Assembly: GCA_003142595.1 (NCBI GenBank)
Contig: PLMU01000018.1
Coordinates: 19,603 to 83,602 of the forward strand
Source of the DNA: Phycisphaerales bacterium
Lineage (GTDB): Bacteria; Planctomycetota; Phycisphaerae; Sedimentisphaerales; UBA12454
Reading direction: 5' to 3'
DNA length: 64,000 bases
In this document: positions 34,139-42,998 of the stretch, one piece after another
Numbering within the stretch: the stretch's first letter is position 1
How the letters are laid out: each line of letters opens with the position of its first letter
The notes under the pieces: model-generated
What the model saw: the letters and a program-made list of their open reading frames with translations, nothing else
Databases searched by the model: none
Told to the model about the DNA's origin: nothing
Position numbers and translations under genes: made by a program

Positions 34139-35956
34139 ATGAGCGAAAATCTTCAGGCGGAAATTAAACGGATTTGCCAAAACAGCGGCAATGACCGAAC
34201 GAAAATGATGGACATTGTCTGCCAGGTTCAGCAAATCTTCGGGCAAGTCAACAGCGAAGCGATGGACCTCATCGCCAAATCAGTCAAATGCCGGCGCGTT
34301 GAGGTCGAAAGCGTCGTCTCTTTTTACGCGTTTTTGTCGAAAAAGCCAAAAGGCAAAGTCGTCATTCGTCTTTGCAACGATGTTATCGATAAAATGGCCG
34401 GCGTAGAAACAGTTGCCGAAGCGTTTAAAAAAGAACTCGGCATCGATTTCGGACAGACAACGCCGGACGGAAAAATCACCCTCGAATATGCTCCCTGTAT
34501 CGGAATGTGCGATCAGGCACCGGCGGCGCTAATCAACGATGAAGTCATTACTTATCTTTCCACAGATAAAGTAAAAGAAGTTGTTGCCGATATTAAAAAA
34601 CACTACGACCCGTCAAAACTTAAACACCGTCTCGGCGACGGCAATAATGCCGATGAGATTGTCCATTCCTGCGTTCATAACGGCATAAGGAAAAAAGGCA
34701 AAGTCATCTTTGCCGATTATAAAAGTGAAGCAGGTCTGAAAAATGCTCTCGCAGTAAGTCCGGTCGAAGTCATCAATGTAATAAAAACGGCGAGACTTCG
34801 CGGAAGAGGCGGAGCGGGATTCCCTACGGGGATGAAATGGCAGTTTACGCGAGGCGCGGCCGGCGATAAAAAATATATACTCTGTAACGGCGACGAAGGC
34901 GAACCGGGCACATTTAAAGACAGGGTAATACTTACTGAAAGAGCTGATATGCTCTTTGAAGGTATGACAATCGCAGGCTACGCAATCGGCGCCGAAGTTG
35001 GAATTCTTTACCTGCGAGGCGAATACGCTTACCTGAGAAAACTGCTCGAAAAGATTTTAAAGGAAAGGAGAGACAAAAATCTCCTCGGCAAAAACATACT
35101 CGGCAAAACAGGTTTCAACTTTGAAATTACAATCCAGATGGGGGCGGGCGCATATATCTGCGGAGAAGAGACCGCTTTAATTAGCTCCTGCGAAGGCTTA
35201 AGAGGCGACCCGAAAACCCGGCCGCCATTCCCGGCACAGAAAGGCTATCTTGACAACCCGACAGCGGTAAACAATGCTGAAACCCTCTGCTGTGTAACAA
35301 GAATTCTCGAAATGGGCGGCGCGTGGTTCGCTGAAACAGGCTCCAAAGGCAGCCCTGGCACAAAACTTTTAAGCATTTCCGGCGACTGCAAACTGCCGGG
35401 CGTTTATGAGCTTCCATTCGGAATTAAAATGCTGGATTTGCTCAAAGAAGTCGGCGCTGAAGATGCGCAGGCGGTACTGGTCGGCGGACCAAGCGGCCAG
35501 ATTATCGGCGCAAATGACTATAACAGAACAATCTGCTATGACGATTTGGCAACCGGCGGAGCGATTGTCGTATTCGGCCCTGAAAGAAATATGATTGAAA
35601 TCGCCGCTGAGTATATGGGATTTTTCGTCGAGGAAAGCTGCGGTTACTGCACACCCTGCCGGGTTGGCAATGTACTGCTGAAAAAATATCTCGATAAAAT
35701 TCTTGCCGGCGCCGGCGAACCGGAAGACCTCGATATACTTAAGCAGCTCGGCGAAAGCATTAAACTGACCAGCCGATGCGGACTGGGGCAAACCTCGCCG
35801 AATCCAGTGCTAACAACATTGAAAAACTTCCGCAAAGATTATGAATCAAAGGTTAAAAAAGCCAAAGATGGTATGCAGCCGACGTTCGATATCAAAAAAG
35901 CTCTTGCTGACGCTGAAAACATCGCGCATCGGAAATCTGTAATCTTTACACAATAA
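34139..35956 (+). CDS. hoxF: NAD(P)-linked [NiFe] hydrogenase diaphorase subunit HoxF (NuoE-NuoF fusion)
   Basis: A 605-residue flavoprotein moving electrons between NAD(P)H and the hydrogenase. Residues ~1-150 are NuoE-like and ~160-590 NuoF-like. NuoF motifs: GRGGAGFPTGMKW, NGDEGEPGTFKDR (FMN), GAGAYICGEETAL, and the [4Fe-4S] ligands in ESCGYCTPCR plus TSRCGLG. In the NuoE part the expected C-x4-C is C79-x4-D84, followed by C120 and C124, so only three of the four normal [2Fe-2S] cysteines are present. This is the first gene of the hox operon, 11 nt before hoxU, and no separate HoxE gene is seen. The organisation matches the Cupriavidus-type HoxFUYH enzyme. Confidence 0.93.
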   Translation: MSENLQAEIKRICQNSGNDRTKMMDIVCQVQQIFGQVNSEAMDLIAKSVKCRRVEVESVVSFYAFLSKKPKGKVVIRLCNDVIDKMAGVETVAEAFKKELGIDFGQTTPDGKITLEYAPCIGMCDQAPAALINDEVITYLSTDKVKEVVADIKKHYDPSKLKHRLGDGNNADEIVHSCVHNGIRKKGKVIFADYKSEAGLKNALAVSPVEVINVIKTARLRGRGGAGFPTGMKWQFTRGAAGDKKYILCNGDEGEPGTFKDRVILTERADMLFEGMTIAGYAIGAEVGILYLRGEYAYLRKLLEKILKERRDKNLLGKNILGKTGFNFEITIQMGAGAYICGEETALISSCEGLRGDPKTRPPFPAQKGYLDNPTAVNNAETLCCVTRILEMGGAWFAETGSKGSPGTKLLSISGDCKLPGVYELPFGIKMLDLLKEVGAEDAQAVLVGGPSGQIIGANDYNRTICYDDLATGGAIVVFGPERNMIEIAAEYMGFFVEESCGYCTPCRVGNVLLKKYLDKILAGAGEPEDLDILKQLGESIKLTSRCGLGQTSPNPVLTTLKNFRKDYESKVKKAKDGMQPTFDIKKALADAENIAHRKSVIFTQ

Positions 35957-35966
35957 AGGGAAAAAA

Positions 35967-36674
35967 ATGAGCGAACAAATAACCTTTACGATGGATGGCG
36001 TCCAGATAAAAGGCAAAGCGGGCCAGACTATTTTGGAGGCCGCCGACGAAGCGGGCGTTTATATACCCAGGCTCTGCTATCATCCCGACCTTGCTCCGCA
36101 CGGAAGCTGCCGGGTTTGCACGGTTCTGGTCAACGGCAAACCACAGGCCGCCTGCACGCAGCCGATTACCGAGGGAATGATTGTCGAAAATGAAACGCCG
36201 GAACTAAAAGAGCACAGACGAAACCTTATCGATATGCTCTTTATCGAAGGCAATCATTTCTGTATGTTCTGCGAAAAGAGCGGAAACTGCGAATTGCAGG
36301 CGATTGCTTATAGGCTCGGCATATTATCTCCGAAATATCCATACCTTTTCCCCAAGAAAGATGTCGATTCCTCGCACAAGGATATATTCCTCGACTTGAA
36401 CAGATGTATTTTGTGCGGCAGATGCGTAGAAGCCTCGAGGGATGTCGACGGCAAAGGTGTTTTTGAATTCGTCGGCAGAAGTATCGAAAAGAAACTCGCT
36501 GTAAACGCCGAGGCAAATCTGAAAGATACCAACGCTGCCGTAACCGACAAGGCCGCTGATGTATGCCCGGTCGGAACTATAAATAAAAAAGGTACCGCGT
36601 TCGCGATTCCAATTGGTCAAAGACTATACGATACCAAGCCAATCGGCTCGGAAATTGAAAATCACAAAAAATAA
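35967..36674 (+). CDS. hoxU: Hydrogenase diaphorase iron-sulfur subunit
   Basis: A 235-residue relative of the N-terminus of NuoG that carries electrons between HoxF and HoxY. It holds a plant-type [2Fe-2S] site (LCYHPDLAPHGSCRVC then AAC, residues ~36-63), a site around GNHFCMFCEKSGNCELQ (~95-111) and a [4Fe-4S] site around NRCILCGRCVEASRDV with the fourth Cys in DVCPVG. The length is the usual one for HoxU. It lies 11 nt after hoxF and 31 nt before hoxY, with GGG-AAAAAA before its start. Confidence 0.93.
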   Translation: MSEQITFTMDGVQIKGKAGQTILEAADEAGVYIPRLCYHPDLAPHGSCRVCTVLVNGKPQAACTQPITEGMIVENETPELKEHRRNLIDMLFIEGNHFCMFCEKSGNCELQAIAYRLGILSPKYPYLFPKKDVDSSHKDIFLDLNRCILCGRCVEASRDVDGKGVFEFVGRSIEKKLAVNAEANLKDTNAAVTDKAADVCPVGTINKKGTAFAIPIGQRLYDTKPIGSEIENHKK

Positions 36675-36704
36675 ATTTCTTATAAATTTGTGAGGACATA
36701 AAAG

Positions 36705-37253
36705 ATGATGATGAAACCAAAAATCGCGACAGCATCGCTGGCAGGCTGCTTCGGCTGCCATATGTCGTTTCTCGACATTGACGAGCGAATCCTCCAGCTT
36801 ATCGAACTTGTCGATTTCGATAAATCGCCCATTGACGACATAAAGGAATTCACCGGAAGATGCGCCATCGGGCTGATTGAAGGCGGATGCGCAAACGAAG
36901 ATAACGTTCACGTGCTGCAGGAATTCCGCAAACATTGCGATATTCTCGTTTCCGTCGGCGATTGTGCTATTACTGGAGATATTCCTGCTTTGAGGAATAA
37001 TATTCCATTAAAAGAATGCCTCGAAGAGGCTTATCTGAACGGCCCGACTGTCTACAACCCGGAAAAAATCATCCCCAACGACAAGGAACTGCCGCTCTGT
37101 CTTGACAGGGTCTATCCGTGCAATGAAGTTGTGAAGATGGATTATTTTCTGCCGGGCTGTCCGCCAAGCGGCGATGCTATCTGGCAGGCGGTTGTCGCGC
37201 TTTTGAATAACAAGCCTCTCGATTTGCCTTATGAACTGATTAAATACGATTAA
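36705..37253 (+). CDS. hoxY: [NiFe] hydrogenase small subunit (soluble, group 3-like)
   Basis: A 182-residue small subunit carrying the proximal [4Fe-4S] cluster. Its cysteines are in AGCFGCHMSFLDID (CxxC near the start), EGGCANED, VGDCAITGD and LPGCPPSG, the standard layout. There is no Tat signal, so the enzyme is cytoplasmic. It is followed 21 nt later by hoxH. A GTGAGGACA sequence precedes the start. Confidence 0.93.
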   Translation: MMMKPKIATASLAGCFGCHMSFLDIDERILQLIELVDFDKSPIDDIKEFTGRCAIGLIEGGCANEDNVHVLQEFRKHCDILVSVGDCAITGDIPALRNNIPLKECLEEAYLNGPTVYNPEKIIPNDKELPLCLDRVYPCNEVVKMDYFLPGCPPSGDAIWQAVVALLNNKPLDLPYELIKYD

Positions 37254-37273
37254 TTCGTTTTGGAGTATTAAAA

Positions 37274-38710
37274 GTGGGTATAACTAAAAGAGTCGTAATA
37301 GAACCTGTAACAAGGGTCGAAGGACACGGAAAAGTTTCTCTTCTGCTCGATGAGAATAACAAGGTTACTCAGGCAAGATTTCACGTCGTCGAATTTCGCG
37401 GCTTTGAAAGATTCATCCAGGGCAGACCTTACTGGGAAATTCCCGTGCTCGTTCAAAGACTTTGCGGCATTTGCCCGGTAAGTCATCACCTAGCCGCTGC
37501 CAAAGCAATGGATAGAATCGTCGGCGCAGATAAACTGACTCCTGCCGCCGAAAAAATCCGCCGCCTGATGCACTACGGCCAGATGTTCCAGTCGCACGCT
37601 TTGCACTTTTTTCATCTCTGCTCGCCGGACCTGCTGTTCGGCTTTGACGCAGACCCGAAAACCAGAAACATCATCGGTGTAGCAATAAAATATCCCGAAC
37701 TTGCCATTCAGGGCGTTATGATGAGAAAATACGGTCAGGAAATTATCAAAGCGACCGCGGGCAAAAAAATCCACGGCACAGGCGCCATCCCCGGCGGAGT
37801 TAATAAAAACCTTTCTATCGCCGAAAGAGACATCTTTCTCAAAGACATCAATCAAATGTTTGATTGGGCAAAATCCGCTTTGAATATCGCAAAAGATTAT
37901 ACCCTCAAGAACCTCGACAAACTCAAACCCTTCGCTTCTTTTGACTCGAACCATTTAAGCCTCGTCCGCAGCGACGGTGCTATGGATTTATATCACGGCA
38001 ATCTGCGGGCAATCACTGCCGACGGCAAAAAAATCTTCGACCAGGTTGATTATTCAAATTATTGTGACTATCTCACTGAGGAAGTGAAGTCCTGGTCTTA
38101 TATGAAATTCCCGTTTATTAAATCGCTTGGCCCAAAGGACGGTTGGTATCGCGTCGGACCGCTTGCAAGGGTAAATACCTGCGACTTTATCGACACGCCA
38201 CTGGCAGAAGCAGCAAGAAAGGAATTCAAGGCACTGACCGGCGGAAAACCCAATAATATTACAATGGCTTATCACTGGACAAGAATGATTGAGCTTCTGC
38301 ATTCGATAGAAAAAATAAATGAGCTTCTGCACGACAAAGACCTGCAAGGCACGGACTTGGTCGTAAAAGGCAAACGCAGAAATGAGGCTGTCGGTCTTAT
38401 CGAGGCCCCGCGAGGCACACTGTTCCATCATTACAAAGTCGATGACAACGGCCTTATTGTTATGGCAAATCTTATAGTTTCGACAACAAACAACAATGAG
38501 GCATTTAACAGGTCGGTACAGAAAGTCGCCGCTGACCATATTGACGGCGTGGCGAAAATTACAGAAGGCCTTTTGAATCACATCGAAGTTGCGATAAGGG
38601 CTTACGACCCGTGTCTGTCCTGCGCGACGCACGCGATGGGAAAAATGCCTCTGATTGTTACGCTTTACGACCATAACGGCAATGAAATTGACCGCAAAAT
38701 AAAAGAATGA
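37274..38710 (+). CDS. hoxH: [NiFe] hydrogenase large subunit (soluble, group 3d-like)
   Basis: A 478-residue catalytic subunit holding the Ni-Fe(CN)2CO site. The proximal ligands are C64 and C67 in QRLCGICPVSH, and the distal pair is C447 and C450 in YDPCLSCATH. A 25-residue tail after His453 (AMGKMPL...) must be removed by an endopeptidase during maturation. The HHLAAAKAMD context resembles bidirectional NAD-linked enzymes. It starts at GTG 37274 behind GGAG at good spacing. Its end overlaps the protease gene by 4 nt (ATGA). It would produce or consume H2 with NAD(P)H through HoxFU. Confidence 0.95.
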   Translation: MGITKRVVIEPVTRVEGHGKVSLLLDENNKVTQARFHVVEFRGFERFIQGRPYWEIPVLVQRLCGICPVSHHLAAAKAMDRIVGADKLTPAAEKIRRLMHYGQMFQSHALHFFHLCSPDLLFGFDADPKTRNIIGVAIKYPELAIQGVMMRKYGQEIIKATAGKKIHGTGAIPGGVNKNLSIAERDIFLKDINQMFDWAKSALNIAKDYTLKNLDKLKPFASFDSNHLSLVRSDGAMDLYHGNLRAITADGKKIFDQVDYSNYCDYLTEEVKSWSYMKFPFIKSLGPKDGWYRVGPLARVNTCDFIDTPLAEAARKEFKALTGGKPNNITMAYHWTRMIELLHSIEKINELLHDKDLQGTDLVVKGKRRNEAVGLIEAPRGTLFHHYKVDDNGLIVMANLIVSTTNNNEAFNRSVQKVAADHIDGVAKITEGLLNHIEVAIRAYDPCLSCATHAMGKMPLIVTLYDHNGNEIDRKIKE

Positions 38711-39195
38711 CCGGCGGAAACACAAAAATCCTGTTAATTGGTTTCGGCAATCCGGCAAGGGCCGATGACGGCCTGGGGCCTGCTCTGGCAGAGGAAATTG
38801 AATCGAAAAATATCCCGGATGTTACCGTGGAAACCGATTATCAATTAACAATTGAGGATTCCACTCAGGTCGCACAGCACGATATTGTTATTTTTGCCGA
38901 TGCTTCGGTAAATTGCGCCGAGCCGTTTACTTTCCAGATAGTTGAAGGAAAACAAACAGATAATTTTTCAACTCATAGCGTTGAACCGGCCGAGGTTATG
39001 GCTTTGGCTGAAAATCTTTTTAAGTCGAAGGCAAAAGGATATATTCTCGGTATTCGCGGTTATGAGTTTGAGCAGTTTGAAGAAAAATTGACAAAAAAAG
39101 CGAAAATTAATCTTCAGAAAGCTGCCGGTTTTTTGGAAAACTTGTTGAAAACAAAAAATTTTAATAAAATAGAACAAACAGCTGCCTGTTCATAA
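38707..39195 (+). CDS. hoxW: Hydrogenase maturation endopeptidase for HoxH
   Basis: A 162-residue member of the HybD/HycI/HoxW protease family, seen from LLIGFGNPARADDGLGPALA with the nickel-binding acidic residue, FADAS in the middle, and THSVEPAEVM with a conserved His. It overlaps hoxH by 4 nt, so HoxH is its probable substrate. The C-terminal ~25 residues are Lys/Asn-rich and unlike the core. Confidence 0.88.
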   Translation: MTGGNTKILLIGFGNPARADDGLGPALAEEIESKNIPDVTVETDYQLTIEDSTQVAQHDIVIFADASVNCAEPFTFQIVEGKQTDNFSTHSVEPAEVMALAENLFKSKAKGYILGIRGYEFEQFEEKLTKKAKINLQKAAGFLENLLKTKNFNKIEQTAACS

Positions 39196-39206
39196 AGGAG
39201 AACAAT

Positions 39207-39581
39207 ATGCAGGATGGTAAATATGTAATTATGGTAATTGACGACGACCCTGATTTTCTGACCGCGATGCGCCTGGTTCTTGAGGCCAGCGGCTACATTA
39301 TGGCTGAGGCAAAAAGTGCCGAGCAGGGTCTGAAGATTTACAAAAAGACAAACCCGGACCTTGTTCTCGTCGATTTGATGATGGAAGAAATCGATTCCGG
39401 AACGACTTTTGTTAAGGAACTGCGGCTGGTCGGCAACAAGGCCCCTGTTTATCTCTTAAGCGCGGCTGGAGACGAGATGGCGGATAATATAGATTATGCG
39501 CAATTAGGTTTTGCCGGCGTTTTCCAAAAACCGATTGAAAATCAGCGCCTTTTAAGTGTAATAAAAACCAAACTAAAATAG
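39207..39581 (+). CDS. Single-domain response regulator (receiver protein)
   Basis: A 124-residue CheY-like receiver. The acidic pocket is VIDDDPDF, the phospho-acceptor Asp is in LVLVDLMMEE (residue ~51), and the conserved Lys is in FQKPIE (about residue 110). There is no output domain. It starts 11 nt after hoxW behind AAGGAG and is probably co-transcribed with the hydrogenase. It may link a histidine kinase to hydrogenase control, but no kinase is adjacent. This is inference from position. Confidence 0.88.
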   Translation: MQDGKYVIMVIDDDPDFLTAMRLVLEASGYIMAEAKSAEQGLKIYKKTNPDLVLVDLMMEEIDSGTTFVKELRLVGNKAPVYLLSAAGDEMADNIDYAQLGFAGVFQKPIENQRLLSVIKTKLK

Positions 39582-39582
39582 T

Positions 39583-41541
39583 TTAGTCTGAGGCAATTTC
39601 AACTCTGCATTTTTCTATCGCGGCGAAAAATTCTCTGCCGTAATTTTTTTGAATAATCCTGCTGTCCAGCACCACGATTATGCCGGTATCGGTTTTGCTG
39701 CGTATCAGTCTGCCGAATCCCTGTTTGAATTTTATTATCGCCTGCGGAAGCTGGTATTTATAAAATGGATTGTGCCCCTGAGCTTTTATATGCTCGATTC
39801 TTCCCTCGATAAGCGGATGACTGGGCACAGCAAAGGGAAGCCTGACTATTATTACATTACTCAGTGCCTGGCCCGGAACATCCACCCCCTGCCAGAAACT
39901 GTCGGCACCGAACAGGACGCTGCCGGTATCCATTTTAAAGCGTTTTAAAAGCTCCGACCTGTCAACGGAACCGCCGTGCAAAAGCAGTTCAATATTATTT
40001 TCGACAAACCAATCCGAAAGCAAACCGGCAATTTCCTGCATCATCTGGTAGCTTGTAAAAAGAACAAATGCCCTGCCGCCCGTCTGCTTTACATATTTTT
40101 TTATTTTTTCCGCCGCCGCCTGCGCGAAAGCCGGCTCGTTAGGCTCCGGCATATCAGGCTCGATATACATTGTAACCTGTCTTTGATAGTCGAAAGGAGA
40201 GCCGAGCCTTAACGGCTTAAACTTTTCCAGTCCGATTCGCTCTGCAAAAAATTCAAATCCGCTTTTGTCACCTTCATTATCGCAGCACAACGTAGCGCTT
40301 GTAAGTATCACAGACTGGAATTTATCGAACAGGCATTTTTTTATCTGCTCGGCTGGATTTACCGGCGCGCTTCGCAGCGATATTGACATTCTTTTCGAGT
40401 TGTCCGAGGACTCAATCCAGTAAACATTTCGCTCGTCTCTGCAAGAGAGGAACTTCTGCAAATCATCCTGCAAAGCTTTCAACAAATCGACAAAACGCAA
40501 AATCTCAAACTGTTCATCTGTATCGCCGCTTTCCTTTGCAAGAGCCGCCAGGACGAGCCTGAGTTTCTTCAAAGGTTCGCTTATGATATCCGCGACAAAT
40601 TTTTCTCTGACCCTGCCGTTGCCTCCGTTTGTTTTATACCATTGCCTGACAAGGTCAAAAAACTTTTCCGCTTCTTTTTCGCACAACTTAACAAGCTCAA
40701 TCGCCTGCGTATATCCGGTACTGACCAGAAGTCCTTTTTTTGTTCTGGTGTTGTAAAGACCATTCAGCAGAAAAACTACTCTGCGATAGCTTATATCAAG
40801 TCCAAAATGTTCCTGAGCGACATTTTCTATATTGTGCGCCTCGTCTATAATCACAAACTTATAATCAGGCAAAATCGAAACATTATCCTGCCGCAGCGCA
40901 AGGTCGCTGAATAAAAGCGCGTGATTGGCCACAATAATATCGGCCGTTTGAAGCCGGCGGCGGCTTTTCCAGTAAAAACATTTATTATAATTATCGCATT
41001 TTCTTCCCTTGCAGTTGCCGTGCTCGCTTTTAACCGCGTTCCATATCTGCGATGAAGGCGTAAAATCAAGTTCGCTGAACAATCCCTCTTTGCTTTGGGA
41101 TGCCCATTCATTTAAACGTTCAAGTTCCGTGGCGGAGGCATCGAAAAGTCCCTGCTGTTTTCTCCGGGCGTATTGCAGTCTCCTTGAGCATACGAAATTA
41201 CTGCGTCCCCTTGCCAGTGCCGCCTGAAAATTGCCGCCAAGCGCTTTGCCAAGAAACGGAATATCTTTGTTGATTAGCTGTTCCTGAAGTGTAATTGTAT
41301 ATGTGCTTATAAGAACTTTGCATTTCTGCTGTATGGCTGCCCTGATTGCGCAGGCAAGATATGCAAAGCTTTTACCGATTCCAGTCCCCGCTTCGACCGC
41401 CAGATGATAATGATTTTTCAGGGCGTCTTCAATCGCCTCTGCCATTTGCAGCTGCTGAGGTCTCTCTTCAAAACCGGCAAAACAACGTGCTATACCGCCG
41501 TCGGGTCCAAAAATCCTTTTTATGCTGAAATCATCATCCAA
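39583..41541 (-). CDS. dinG: DinG/XPD-type iron-sulfur DNA helicase
   Basis: A 652-residue superfamily 2 helicase. Motif I is VEAGTGIGKSFAYL (residues ~52-65), the Walker B box is IIDEAHNIEN, and motif VI is FGRLIRSKTDTGIIVVLDSR near the C-terminus. Four cysteines in CSRRLQYARR, GNCKGRKC and NKC(F) fit the [4Fe-4S] domain of the XPD/DinG group. Such enzymes unwind DNA 5' to 3' and resolve R-loops or damaged forks. It is the last gene of the reverse operon that begins with ispA. It ends 2 nt from the convergent receiver gene. Confidence 0.9.
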   Translation of the reverse strand: MDDDFSIKRIFGPDGGIARCFAGFEERPQQLQMAEAIEDALKNHYHLAVEAGTGIGKSFAYLACAIRAAIQQKCKVLISTYTITLQEQLINKDIPFLGKALGGNFQAALARGRSNFVCSRRLQYARRKQQGLFDASATELERLNEWASQSKEGLFSELDFTPSSQIWNAVKSEHGNCKGRKCDNYNKCFYWKSRRRLQTADIIVANHALLFSDLALRQDNVSILPDYKFVIIDEAHNIENVAQEHFGLDISYRRVVFLLNGLYNTRTKKGLLVSTGYTQAIELVKLCEKEAEKFFDLVRQWYKTNGGNGRVREKFVADIISEPLKKLRLVLAALAKESGDTDEQFEILRFVDLLKALQDDLQKFLSCRDERNVYWIESSDNSKRMSISLRSAPVNPAEQIKKCLFDKFQSVILTSATLCCDNEGDKSGFEFFAERIGLEKFKPLRLGSPFDYQRQVTMYIEPDMPEPNEPAFAQAAAEKIKKYVKQTGGRAFVLFTSYQMMQEIAGLLSDWFVENNIELLLHGGSVDRSELLKRFKMDTGSVLFGADSFWQGVDVPGQALSNVIIVRLPFAVPSHPLIEGRIEHIKAQGHNPFYKYQLPQAIIKFKQGFGRLIRSKTDTGIIVVLDSRIIQKNYGREFFAAIEKCRVEIASD

Positions 41542-41556
41542 TTAAGCTCACCATCG

Positions 41557-42981
41557 CTATTTTTTCTCAATCGCCTGCTGAAGAGCTTTTACAGCCTGGT
41601 TGAATGGCATTTTTTGTGCCGCGGTGCCTATCGCTTTGGCCGCCAAATCAGTTTTCCCAAGCTGATAATAAATATAGGCAAGCAAAAAATTAAGCTCAGG
41701 AGAATTTGTCCTCTCTATCCATGTCTTTACGTCGGCAATTCTGCTCTCGAGCCTGTCTTTGTCAGGTATCATGGCGTTAAGGTCTATTTTAAAATTTACA
41801 TATTCCGGAAAAATATTTATAGCCATTGTAAGAAAATAGGCACTGCTCATATATTCCCCGCTTGCGAACAAAGCGTGCGATCTGCCGGCATACGCCAGCG
41901 GGTCTGAGGGTTTATAAATACTGGCAAGCGTATAAGAATCGGCAGCGCGATAGTACTTTCCCTGCTTCAAAAAATCCTCTGCCGATTTCATATAGTAATT
42001 AAACTTGTCATTTGCCTCTATAGCGAATGACTTATGTATATCTTTCATCGCTGCAGCGGTTTCTTTTGATACAGAGGAAAGTTCGCTGCTTTGTCCGCCG
42101 GCATTTGGTTCTTCAATTTTTCCAGTTTTATCTTCTCCCTTTATTTTCTCTTTTTTGGCCTCGGCCTCTCTTGCAGCCTTAAGTTCTTCGAGCATTTGTT
42201 CATAAACGCTTTTAGATTTCGGAGCTTTTGCAGCTTCTTCGTTTATCTGACCCGGCTGTAAAGGAGTGCCAGGCTCCAGTGTGCGTTCAAGCGGTTTAGC
42301 CGGTTCAACTTTCGAAGGGATATTTTGGTTTTCCTGCGGCTGAGTTTCTTTTGTTTTTTCCTGTTCGTTTTCACCGGCCTTTCTCAAAGCAGTGACTAAT
42401 TCTTTTTGTTCCTTGCTGCGAGTCAGATTATAACTGATAACTCTTTCAAGTTCACTTGCCTTATACGACAGAGGTCTTGTCGAATCGTACTCATAAAGCG
42501 GCGAAATCGCCGGTATGCTGCCAACTGGCGCCTGCGCAATCGGAGGAGTAGTAACGTATTCGCCAGTCCCTTTATTCTGGTTTATAGATGTATAAGTAAT
42601 CAATCCGGAACCTGAGCCGCGGACCATCGAACTTACAGTCTGTGAGGGCAGATAATAAGGCTGCGGTCCGACCTGTCCGGTACTATTATTAATCGGTGCC
42701 GAACGCATTAGAAACGATCTTATATCATTGGTTCCTAATTGGCCCTGGAAATCCGTCGGTGCACTATAAGGAACTAAACCGCGAAACTGTGAATTGCCTG
42801 ACACATTACCTGTCATTAGAAGATTGCCGCTTGTATTTATAGGATTTGGAGACCTCACAAGCCCGCTGCCATTGCTGCTTTGCGGTGTTGTCGGATTGCT
42901 TATCGGGCTGGTAAGTGCCAAACAAGCCGCACAGAAAAATGGCATAACCAAAAACATTTTTATTAAATTATATCTTTTCAC
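41557..42981 (-). CDS. Secreted TPR-like protein of unknown function
   Basis: A 474-residue protein with a signal peptide (MFLVMPFFCAACLALT within the first ~24 residues). Residues ~25-180 are low complexity, rich in Pro, Ser, Asn and Gln. Residues ~180-320 are charged and helical, with Lys/Glu-rich stretches. The C-terminal ~150 residues look like tetratricopeptide repeats (EDFLKQGKYYRAADSYTLAS, then YKPSDPLAYAGRSHALFASG and FLLAYIYYQLGKTDLAAKAI). It lies 15 nt before the helicase gene and 17 nt after nadK. It probably acts as a periplasmic scaffold. I do not recognise a named family. Confidence 0.65.
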   Translation of the reverse strand: MKRYNLIKMFLVMPFFCAACLALTSPISNPTTPQSSNGSGLVRSPNPINTSGNLLMTGNVSGNSQFRGLVPYSAPTDFQGQLGTNDIRSFLMRSAPINNSTGQVGPQPYYLPSQTVSSMVRGSGSGLITYTSINQNKGTGEYVTTPPIAQAPVGSIPAISPLYEYDSTRPLSYKASELERVISYNLTRSKEQKELVTALRKAGENEQEKTKETQPQENQNIPSKVEPAKPLERTLEPGTPLQPGQINEEAAKAPKSKSVYEQMLEELKAAREAEAKKEKIKGEDKTGKIEEPNAGGQSSELSSVSKETAAAMKDIHKSFAIEANDKFNYYMKSAEDFLKQGKYYRAADSYTLASIYKPSDPLAYAGRSHALFASGEYMSSAYFLTMAINIFPEYVNFKIDLNAMIPDKDRLESRIADVKTWIERTNSPELNFLLAYIYYQLGKTDLAAKAIGTAAQKMPFNQAVKALQQAIEKK

Positions 42982-42998
42982 CTTTTGCCTTTTAGTAA

